Below are positions 1 to 4,770 of a DNA stretch of 5,666 bases, piece after piece. Position numbers and translations under genes: made by a program. Under the pieces are notes generated by a model. The model saw nothing but the letters and a program-made list of their open reading frames with translations. It was not told the origin of the DNA and made no database searches. Source of the stretch: Acidobacteriota bacterium (GTDB lineage Bacteria > Acidobacteriota > Vicinamibacteria > Vicinamibacterales > JACQTH01); NCBI GenBank assembly GCA_016210935.1, contig JACQTH010000236.1, positions 1 to 5,666 on the forward strand. Direction: 5' to 3'. Each line of letters opens with the position of its first letter. Position 1 is the stretch's first letter.

Positions 1-2
1 GA

Positions 3-119
3 TCGCGGCAGATGGCGGCCGAGTGCGTCGCGCGCGCGCGTGCGGTCCTGGCGGACGCTGGCCTGGTCCATGGTCACGTGTTGGGAATTGGCGAGTGGAG
101 TGTGGAGAGAAGAACATAG
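3..119 (+). CDS. C-terminal fragment, possibly polyprenyl (farnesyl/geranyl) diphosphate synthase
   Basis: An open frame enters from the left edge and ends at TAG (117-119), giving 38 residues. It is Ala/Arg-rich (an A-x-x-C-V-A-R-A-R-A-V-L helix) and closes with L-G-I-G-E-W-S-V-E-R-R-T. Isoprenyl diphosphate synthases of the IspA type end in a similar way: an alanine-rich helix, then a short helix of the form L-x-x-(L/I)-x-x-(W/Y)-x-(V/I)-x-R. tlyA is known to sit downstream of ispA and/or dxs in many bacteria, which agrees. No catalytic motif is in view, so the assignment rests on a weak C-terminal resemblance and on context. It could be another gene's tail, or a chance open frame. The CG-rich stretch at 29-44 lies inside it and is explained by its Ala/Arg codons. 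Confidence 0.4.
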   Translation, partial: SRQMAAECVARARAVLADAGLVHGHVLGIGEWSVERRT

Positions 120-120
120 G

Positions 121-228
121 GTGCCTGAAGTGCCTGGGGGGCCTGAAGTGCCTGAGGTGCTGGAAAACGTAGAAGCGGGCGCGCACTCGCACTTTAGGCA
201 CTCTAGGCACTTTAGGCACTCTAGGCAC
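121..228. repeat. Head-to-head cluster of 9-base repeats (4 + 4 units), imperfect hairpin
   Basis: The left arm (121-156) holds four tandem 9-base units of consensus GTGCCTGAA, one of which has GGGCCT in place of GTGCCT, followed by GTGC. The right arm (193-228) holds four units alternating TTTAGGCAC and TCTAGGCAC, preceded by GCAC. The right-arm core AGGCAC is the reverse complement of the left-arm core GTGCCT, so 121-160 can pair with 189-228 around a 28-base loop. About 30 of 40 positions match; nearly all mismatches fall in the three spacer bases of each unit. The element fills most of the gap between the upstream stop and tlyA. An open frame can be read through it because the unit is three codons long, but its simple repeated peptide does not look like a real protein. 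Confidence 0.85.
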
Positions 229-242
229 CTTGGACTGCCAGG

Positions 243-977
243 GTGAAACGAACTCGCGTCGATCAACTCCTTGTCCAACGAGGTCTCGCGCCGTCCCGGG
301 AGCGCGCGCGGGCGTTGATCCTGGCAGGCCAGGTGCTGGTGGACGGCCGGCCTGTTTCAAAGGCTGGTGAACAGGTGCCGGACGCCGCGCAGATCACGCT
401 GGCCGCACCGGATCATCCGTATGTCAGCCGCGGCGGCGTGAAGCTGGCGTACGCGCTGGACGCCTTCGACATCGCGGTCGATGGCCGCCGCGCCCTGGAT
501 ATCGGCGCGTCGACCGGTGGGTTCACCGAGGTGCTGCTTCAGCGTGGAGCCCGGGAGGTGATCGCGCTTGACGTGGGCCACGGGCAGCTCGACTGGAAAC
601 TGCGAAACGATCCGCGTGTCACGGTGATCGAGCGCGCGAACGCCAGGCATCTCCAACCGGGCGACATCGGCGCACCGGTTGATCTGGTCACGATCGACGT
701 ATCCTTCATTTCGCTGCGACAGATCCTGCCAGCAGTGCCGCCCCTGCTGTTGCCGCACGCCGACCTCGTCCTGCTCGTCAAGCCCCAGTTTGAAGCCGGC
801 CGGGGCGAGGTGGGACCGAAGGGGATCGTCACGGACCGTGAAGTGCAGGCACGGGTGGTGACCGAGGTCTCTACGGCCGCAGCATCGCTGGGCGTCGTGG
901 AAAAGGGGCGCGTGGAGTCACCGATTACGGGCGTCGAGGGCAACCGCGAGTTCTTCCTGCATCTTTCACGCTTATGA
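243..977 (+). CDS. tlyA: TlyA family rRNA (cytidine-2'-O)-methyltransferase
   Basis: A 244-residue protein of normal TlyA length. TlyA methylates ribose 2'-OH of cytidines in rRNA (16S and, in some species, 23S) using S-adenosylmethionine; in mycobacteria its loss gives capreomycin resistance. Residues 3-55 form an S4 RNA-binding domain (R-V-D-Q-L-L-V-Q-R-G ... G-Q-V-L-V-D-G). An FtsJ/RrmJ-like Rossmann domain follows: SAM-binding DIGASTGGFTE at 86-96, the acidic residue D110 after strand 2, IDVSFISL at 151-158 and LVKPQFEAGR at 178-187, ending with EGNREFFLHL. A K67-D152-K180-E236 tetrad, typical of FtsJ-type 2'-O-methyltransferases, is complete, so the enzyme should be active. The start is GTG at 243; it aligns with the family N-terminus and has only a weak purine tract (CAGGG) overlapping it. 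The 3' end overlaps nadK by 4 bases (ATGA), suggesting translational coupling. The family was once annotated as a haemolysin. Confidence 0.95.
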   Translation: MKRTRVDQLLVQRGLAPSRERARALILAGQVLVDGRPVSKAGEQVPDAAQITLAAPDHPYVSRGGVKLAYALDAFDIAVDGRRALDIGASTGGFTEVLLQRGAREVIALDVGHGQLDWKLRNDPRVTVIERANARHLQPGDIGAPVDLVTIDVSFISLRQILPAVPPLLLPHADLVLLVKPQFEAGRGEVGPKGIVTDREVQARVVTEVSTAAASLGVVEKGRVESPITGVEGNREFFLHLSRL

Positions 978-1849
978 CCGCCATCAAGCGCGTGGGCATC
1001 GTCGCCAAAACCAGCCTGCAGGGCGCGGCCAACCAGCTGTCGGGCATCGCGTCGTGGCTGACGGAACGAAACATCGAGCCCGTGTTCGACGATCAGTCGG
1101 CCACGCTTCTCCCGGCTCCGGCCGGTGAGAAGCCGACGCGCGATCGGCTGCCGGCTCTCGTTGATCTGGTCCTCGTTCTGGGTGGCGACGGGACGCTACT
1201 GGCCATGGCCGATCGGATCGCCGCAGCCCGGCGTGACATTCCCATTCTGGGGGTGAACTTCGGCGGCCTGGGATTCCTGACCGAGGTGACGCTGCCCGAG
1301 CTCTACACCGCGCTCGAATTGACGCTGGCCGGCACGGCCGTCACGGAAGAGCGTCTGATGTTGCGCGCCCTCATCCACCGCAACGGCGACCCGGTGTGCG
1401 ATCGTCAGGCGCTCAATGATGTCGTCATCACGCGGGGCGCGATGTCCCGCATCATCGATCTGTCCCTCTCGATCGCGAGCGAGTTCGTGGCCCGCTTCAA
1501 GGCGGACGGTCTGATCGTCGCGACGCCGACCGGATCGACTGCCTACAACCTGTCGTCCGGCGGGCCGATTCTGCACCCGCAGGTGGATGCGTTCGTCGTC
1601 ACGCCGATCGCGCCGCACACGCTGACGAACCGGCCGCTCGTCATTTCAGCCGCCTGCGATCTCCGGATCCAGCCCTTGATGGAACCGGACGAGGAAATCG
1701 TGCTGACCTATGACGGCCAGACCGCGATGCCGCTGCATCCGAGCGACACGGTGGTCATCACGCGCGCGCCGTTCAAGCTGCGGCTCGTTCACGCCGGGCG
1801 GAGTTATTACGCGGTCCTGCGGCAGAAACTGAAGTGGGCGGAGCGGTGA
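974..1849 (+). CDS. nadK: ATP-NAD kinase (NAD+ kinase)
   Basis: A 291-residue cytoplasmic enzyme, matching the usual length, that phosphorylates NAD+ to NADP+ and so supplies the cell's NADP(H). The family motifs appear in order: GGDGT at residues 70-74 (D72 is the catalytic aspartate position), NFGGLGFLTE at 95-104, LNDVVI at 147-152 (the NAD-binding N-(D/E) motif), and the long glycine-rich segment with A-D-G-L-I-V-A-T-P-T-G-S-T-A-Y then S-G-G-P-I at about 177-199. P-I-A-P-H at 211-215 and a C-terminus ending in V-L-R-x-K-L-x-W complete the match. The ATG start overlaps the tlyA stop (ATGA) and lacks a clear ribosome binding site, so expression probably depends on reinitiation after tlyA. 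The tlyA-nadK order is common in bacteria and is often followed by recN; here a convergent gene follows instead. No truncation or unusual residue is seen. Confidence 0.96.
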   Translation: MTAIKRVGIVAKTSLQGAANQLSGIASWLTERNIEPVFDDQSATLLPAPAGEKPTRDRLPALVDLVLVLGGDGTLLAMADRIAAARRDIPILGVNFGGLGFLTEVTLPELYTALELTLAGTAVTEERLMLRALIHRNGDPVCDRQALNDVVITRGAMSRIIDLSLSIASEFVARFKADGLIVATPTGSTAYNLSSGGPILHPQVDAFVVTPIAPHTLTNRPLVISAACDLRIQPLMEPDEEIVLTYDGQTAMPLHPSDTVVITRAPFKLRLVHAGRSYYAVLRQKLKWAER

Positions 1850-1858
1850 GAACAAGGC

Positions 1859-1966
1859 GCAACCGCGGAGCACGCGGAGAACGCAGAGGTCCTTCGACGT
1901 GACGCCGCGAGGCGGCGCAACTACGAAGGACGAACCCTCTGCGGTCTCTGCGATCTCTGCGGTTGC
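1859..1966. repeat. Nested inverted repeat with 9-base units (3 + 3)
   Basis: The outer arms (1859-1889 and 1936-1966) are complementary at about 26 of 31 positions. Each consists of three 9-base units with core CGC(A/G)GAG, read as CTCTGCG on the other arm: CCTCTGCGG, TCTCTGCGA, TCTCTGCGG at 1936-1962. Inside lies a second perfect pair, GTCCTTCG (1889-1896) and CGAAGGAC (1924-1931). At the centre is a CGCCGC/GCGGCG stem (1903-1908, 1912-1917) with a GAG loop. The element occupies the whole space between the nadK stop and mltG, and its right part lies inside the mltG reading frame. The architecture (head-to-head 9-base clusters) matches the repeat before tlyA although the unit sequence differs. 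Confidence 0.88.
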
Positions 1967-1973
1967 CTTTTTT
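1859..1973 (+). terminator. Likely intrinsic terminator of the tlyA-nadK transcript
   Basis: The strong hairpin formed by the 9-base repeat arms begins 10 bases after the nadK stop and is followed directly by six T residues (1968-1973, then GTT), the layout of a rho-independent terminator read on the + strand. The stem is longer and more interrupted than a textbook terminator, so efficiency is uncertain. Read on the - strand the element is followed only by a weak CTTGTTCT tract, so termination of the convergent mltG transcript here is less certain. Confidence 0.55.
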
Positions 1974-3003
1974 GTTCTTCAAGCCGTTTTTGTCGAAACG
2001 GCAGCACCTGATGATTGAAGACGTTCCGATTGTGCTCCTGGAGCGTCGTCGCGAACACGTGCGACCCGTCGTTGCGACTGACGAAGTAGAGGTACGGCAC
2101 GTCGGCCGGCGCAAGCGCCGCCCGAAGCGACGCCTCCCCTGGGGACGCGATCGGACCCGGCGGAAGCCCCGCATACCGATACGTGTTGTACGGCGAATCG
2201 AACGAGAGATGCGCCTTCGTCAGATTCCCGGCGAATTTGCCTTCCTTCTGCAGCGCGTAGATGACGGTTGGATCGCACTGAAGGGCCATCCTCAGCTTCA
2301 ATCGATTGGCGTACACCGCGGCAATGGTCGGACGCTCTTCGGGCCGGCTGGTTTCCTTTTCAACGATGGACGCGAGCGTGACGAGGCGGCGAATGCCTTC
2401 CGCCGGTACGCCCGTCTGGTTCATCTGCGTTGTGAGCACCTTTCTGAACCGATCGACCATCGCGCGGACCAGATCGCCGGCTGTCGCCGATCGCGGCAGC
2501 GAGTACGTTTCAGGAAACAGGTACCCTTCGAGATCCGGAGCGTTCCCGTCCAGGTCCTTCACGAGCGACACGTTGCCGGCCGCCTCGACGAATGCAGTCG
2601 CCTGACCGAGTCCGTTCGCTTCATAAATCCGCGACATCTCGCGGATCGTCAAGCCTTCGGGAAACGTGATGGCCCGCAGGTACACGCGCCCGTCGGCAAT
2701 CTGGTCGATCACGTCGTAGACGCCGGCCGGCCGATCGAAGCGGTACTCCCCGGCCTTGAGCTGGGCGCCTCGCCCGGTCAATCGAAGCGCAATCAGGAAG
2801 GTGAATTCGTCTCGCACGACTCCGGCGGCCGCGAGGCGTCGAGCGATCGCGCGAGTGCCGGTGCGCGGCGGGATGTCGACGAACTGCTCTGGACCCGCGT
2901 AGCCTTTGAACGGTTGATGCAACCGGGCGTAGACCACCACCGTGGTCGAGACGACTCCCAGCAGCAGCAACAGCAGAATCGCGGCGATGCCACGGCGTAT
3001 CAC
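1921..3003 (-). CDS. mltG: Endolytic murein transglycosylase MltG (YceG-like)
   Basis: A 360-residue inner-membrane protein that cleaves nascent peptidoglycan strands and is thought to set glycan length. The start is GTG at 3003, overlapping the ruvX stop by GTGA, with a good ribosome binding site. An open frame extends upstream to 3207 but lies within ruvX and is not family-like. Residues 5-26 are one hydrophobic anchor, so the rest is periplasmic. A LysM-like region follows (about 39-110), then the YceG catalytic domain: L-E-G-Y-L-F-P-E-T-Y at 158-167, L-A-S-I-V-E-K-E-T at 210-218 with E215 as the expected catalytic glutamate, C-D-P-T-V-I-Y-A-L at 243-251, then Y-A-G-L-P-P-G-P-I-A-S-P-G. 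The family core ends near E-H-N-R-N-V-F (323-329). The last 15 residues or so (346-360) are encoded by the adjacent 9-base repeat and read as a Gln/Arg/Pro-rich tail unlike the rest. It is coupled to ruvX, a frequent neighbour. Confidence 0.95.
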   Translation of the reverse strand: MIRRGIAAILLLLLLGVVSTTVVVYARLHQPFKGYAGPEQFVDIPPRTGTRAIARRLAAAGVVRDEFTFLIALRLTGRGAQLKAGEYRFDRPAGVYDVIDQIADGRVYLRAITFPEGLTIREMSRIYEANGLGQATAFVEAAGNVSLVKDLDGNAPDLEGYLFPETYSLPRSATAGDLVRAMVDRFRKVLTTQMNQTGVPAEGIRRLVTLASIVEKETSRPEERPTIAAVYANRLKLRMALQCDPTVIYALQKEGKFAGNLTKAHLSFDSPYNTYRYAGLPPGPIASPGEASLRAALAPADVPYLYFVSRNDGSHVFATTLQEHNRNVFNHQVLPFRQKRLEEQKRQPQRSQRPQRVRPS

Positions 3004-3440
3004 GTCGCATTCCTCTTCTGCTCGTCGAGGTAGTCCTGCAGCACGATTGCGGCCGCGGCCGCATCCAGCTTCGCCTTGCGCCGGCGCCAGTCTCGTTCCC
3101 GGATCGACAATCGCTCCTCGGCTTCGCGGCTGCTCAACCGTTCGTCCTGGAGAACGATTGGCAGATCGACGGCGGCTGCCAACGCCGCGGCCACGGCGCG
3201 CGTCCACGGCGCCCTCTCGTGCTCCGTCCCGTCAAGGCGCCCGGGTAGACCTATCACGACCGTTTGCACTCCGTCCTCCTCTTCGGCCAGATCGAGAATC
3301 TCGCGACGAAGGATCTCGACGATCTCAGCGATATCGCCGCTTCCCTGAACAACCTTCAGCGGCGTCGCGAGCGTGCGGGTGGAGTCGCTGACCGCAAGGC
3401 CGACACGCTTCAGCCCGAGATCGATCGCCAAGACGCGCAT
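3000..3440 (-). CDS. ruvX: RuvX/YqgF family Holliday-junction-resolvase-like nuclease (putative pre-16S rRNA nuclease)
   Basis: A 146-residue cytoplasmic protein of normal length with an RNase H-like fold. In E. coli YqgF is implicated in 16S rRNA 5'-end maturation; a Holliday junction resolvase role has also been proposed for the family. The signatures are present: A-I-D-L-G-L-K-R-V-G-L-A-V-S-D at residues 5-19 (D7 is the first metal-binding acid), V-I-G-L-P-G-R-L-D-G-T at 62-72, D-E-R-L-S-S at 99-104, and K-L-D-A-A-A-A-A-I-V-L-Q at 124-135 with D126 as the last acidic residue. The start is ATG at 3440, which puts the R-V-L-A-I-D strand at the N-terminus as in the family; the open frame continues upstream but carries repeat-derived sequence. 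No good ribosome binding site precedes this ATG. The 3' end overlaps mltG (GTGA), so the two are almost certainly co-transcribed. Confidence 0.94.
   Translation of the reverse strand: MRVLAIDLGLKRVGLAVSDSTRTLATPLKVVQGSGDIAEIVEILRREILDLAEEEDGVQTVVIGLPGRLDGTEHERAPWTRAVAAALAAAVDLPIVLQDERLSSREAEERLSIRERDWRRRKAKLDAAAAAIVLQDYLDEQKRNAT
3011..3016 (-). promoter_or_regulatory. Ribosome binding site supporting the GTG start of mltG
   Basis: On the - strand AGAGGA stands 7 bases before the GTG at 3003. It lies inside the last codons of ruvX and is the clearest Shine-Dalgarno match at any start in the window. It decides the mltG start in favour of the GTG that overlaps the ruvX stop. Confidence 0.65.
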
Positions 3441-3537
3441 AGGCCATCGTACACAAGGTGCGATGAACCCACCCCGCACCCTGCACCTTGCACCCATGCA
3501 CCCTGCAACCCGTGCACCCTGCACCCTGCACCCTTCT
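3441..3537. promoter_or_regulatory. Divergent intergenic region between ruvX and the envC-like gene
   Basis: These 97 bases must hold, or lie next to, the start signals for both the ruvX-mltG and envC-ctpA transcripts unless promoters sit inside the genes. No convincing -35/-10 pair is visible on either strand. A TACGAT hexamer on the - strand (3451-3446) could be a -10 element for ruvX but lacks a matching -35. More than half of the interval is the 7-base tandem repeat. CAAGGTGC (3454-3461) can pair perfectly with GCACCTTG (3483-3490) in the repeat, giving an 8-base stem with a 21-base loop. Neither flanking start has a recognisable Shine-Dalgarno sequence. The regulatory role is inferred from gene orientation. 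Confidence 0.45.
3475..3533. repeat. Tandem 7-base repeat, consensus TGCACCC, about eight copies
   Basis: Eight units can be read: CGCACCC (3475), TGCACCT (3482), TGCACCC (3489), TGCACCC (3497), TGCAACC (3504), and TGCACCC at 3513, 3520 and 3527. A single extra base precedes the fourth unit and two extra bases precede the sixth. Five of the eight are identical. The array ends 4 bases before the ATG of the envC-like gene and therefore occupies the place where a ribosome binding site would lie. Perfect units cluster at the envC end, consistent with recent slippage there. Confidence 0.85.
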
Positions 3538-4770
3538 ATGCGACAATTTCTCGCTGTGATGCGGCGTCGGCGCGCCCTCGTCCTCGCGGTCCCACTCGCA
3601 GCCCTCGTCCTTGCGGTCGCACTCGCAGGGGTCGAGCTTGCCCGGCCCGGTATGCTCGGTTGGCCCGTCGAGCACGCCACCGCACAGCAACTGCCTGCGC
3701 GCGTGGTCACCGAGGCGCAGAACCGGCGGGTCGCCGAGCGGCTGCGTGCGCTCCAACGCGAGGCGGACGAGCTGGCCGCCCAGTCGCGCACGCTGCTCGG
3801 CGAACTGAAACGGCTCGAGCTGCAGCGGGACACCAAGACGGAGCAGCTGCGACGCATCGAGTCGAACCTGACGGACGTACGCGAGCAGCTCGATCACAAC
3901 GCCGCGCAGATCGCGCGCTTCGAGGCGCGCGCCGCAATCGAGGAGCCCGATCTCACCGCGCGGCTGGTCGAGCTGTACAAGCTCGGAAGCGCGAAGTACG
4001 TGCGCCTGCTCTTCAGCGTGGACAATTTGCGCAAGCTCGGACGCGCGTACCGCACGACCGCGGCGCTCGCGCACCAGGATCGGCTGCAGGTCTCACGCCG
4101 CCACGAGACGCTCCAGTCGCTGTCCGCGGCCCGCACGACCCTCGTCGAGCAACAACAGAAGCTCCAGACGCTCCAGATCGACGTGGAAGCGGCGCGGCTC
4201 GCGCTCACGAAGGCGGTCGCGGCCCACAACGATCTGTTGCGCCAGATCGACAGCCGCCGCGATCTGAACGCCCAGCTGGCGGGCGAGTTGATGGGCGTGC
4301 AGCAGAAGCTTCAGGAGGCGCTCCGGACCATGGGCGCCAAACCCGGCGGCGTCGAGCGGGTGAAGCTGTCGATTCGGCCATTTCGCGGCGCGCTGAACTG
4401 GCCGGTGCAGGGCCAGGTCGTCACGCGCTTCGGCCTGCAGCGCACCGGTCGGTTCGGCACGACCATCGTGCGAAACGGAATCGAGATCACCGCCCCCCTG
4501 GGAGAAGCCGTGGTCGCGGTGCACGAAGGCACGGTCGGTTTTGCCGACGTGTTTGCAGGATTCGGCAATCTTGTGATCGTCGACCACGGCGATCGCGCGT
4601 ATTCGCTCTATGGACATCTCGAAACGATGGCGGTCAAAGCCCAGGACCGCGTCCAGACGAACCAGCGCGTCGGGACGGTCGGCACCGGACCGGATGGCGC
4701 ACCTGCGCTGTATTTCGAGCTTCGAATCGACGGTAAACCAATCGATCCGCTACAATGGCTGAAACGATGA
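3538..4770 (+). CDS. EnvC-like murein hydrolase activator: coiled coil plus degenerate LytM/M23 domain
   Basis: A 410-residue envelope protein. Basic residues (R-R-R-R at 9-12) precede one hydrophobic segment (13-31), giving a signal anchor or signal peptide with the rest periplasmic. Residues 55-135 and 180-270 are long charged coiled coils rich in Gln, Arg, Leu and Glu. Between them R-L-V-E-L-Y-K-L-G-S-A-K-Y-V-R-L-L-F-S resembles the restraining-arm region of EnvC. A LytM/M23 domain spans 284-410 (G-A-L-N-W-P-V to D-P-L-Q-W-L). Its zinc ligands are altered: the H-x-G-x-D motif is R312-N-G-I-E316, and the usual L-H-F-E is L-Y392-F-E. This loss is typical of EnvC-type activators, which open amidases rather than cut peptidoglycan. 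ATG 3538 is chosen because it precedes the basic/hydrophobic start; ATG 3559 is possible, and longer versions run into ruvX. No FtsEX genes are in view. The stop overlaps the next ATG (ATGA). Confidence 0.88.
   Translation: MRQFLAVMRRRRALVLAVPLAALVLAVALAGVELARPGMLGWPVEHATAQQLPARVVTEAQNRRVAERLRALQREADELAAQSRTLLGELKRLELQRDTKTEQLRRIESNLTDVREQLDHNAAQIARFEARAAIEEPDLTARLVELYKLGSAKYVRLLFSVDNLRKLGRAYRTTAALAHQDRLQVSRRHETLQSLSAARTTLVEQQQKLQTLQIDVEAARLALTKAVAAHNDLLRQIDSRRDLNAQLAGELMGVQQKLQEALRTMGAKPGGVERVKLSIRPFRGALNWPVQGQVVTRFGLQRTGRFGTTIVRNGIEITAPLGEAVVAVHEGTVGFADVFAGFGNLVIVDHGDRAYSLYGHLETMAVKAQDRVQTNQRVGTVGTGPDGAPALYFELRIDGKPIDPLQWLKR
3574..3627 (+). repeat. 27-base in-frame tandem duplication in the EnvC-like membrane anchor
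   Basis: Bases 3574-3600 and 3601-3627 are identical at 25 of 27 positions. They encode residues 13-21 (ALVLAVPLA) and 22-30 (ALVLAVALA). The differences are CTC/CTT (synonymous) and CCA/GCA (Pro/Ala). The two copies together make up essentially the whole hydrophobic segment. The codon-level identity, with only two changes, points to duplication rather than convergence on hydrophobic codons. Confidence 0.85.

Noticed and set aside
29..44. Alternating CG tract with Z-DNA potential
   Set aside because: Sixteen alternating bases inside a probable coding tail, explained by Ala/Arg codons in GC-rich DNA.
121..228. CRISPR array
   Set aside because: The units are 9 bases, adjacent and inverted between arms, with no unique spacers of CRISPR length and no cas genes.
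40..246. 68-codon open frame across the repeat before tlyA
   Set aside because: Its sequence is translated repeat (V-P-E and H-F-R/H-S-R periodic peptides), open only because the unit is three codons long; no family resemblance or good start.
1963..3033. 356-codon + strand open frame opposite mltG
   Set aside because: Antisense shadow of a clear mltG gene in GC-rich DNA; Arg-rich composition with no recognisable domain.
3004..3207. Upstream extension of mltG to ATG 3207
   Set aside because: It would lie wholly within ruvX and add a 68-residue arginine-rich leader before a normal membrane anchor; GTG 3003 has a ribosome binding site and the GTGA overlap.
3373..3537. Upstream extension of the envC-like gene to ATG 3373
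   Set aside because: It would overlap divergent ruvX and run through the heptamer array; the basic-plus-hydrophobic export signal starts at 3538.
3325..4074. 249-codon - strand open frame with repeated Gly/Cys/Glu-rich peptides
   Set aside because: The periodic peptide comes from reading the heptamer array and the 27-base duplication backwards; no start signal or domain.
3264..4736. 490-codon + strand open frame overlapping ruvX and the envC-like gene
   Set aside because: Arg/Ala/Pro-rich off-frame reading of the envC-like gene; the other frame carries coiled-coil and LytM features and is the real one.
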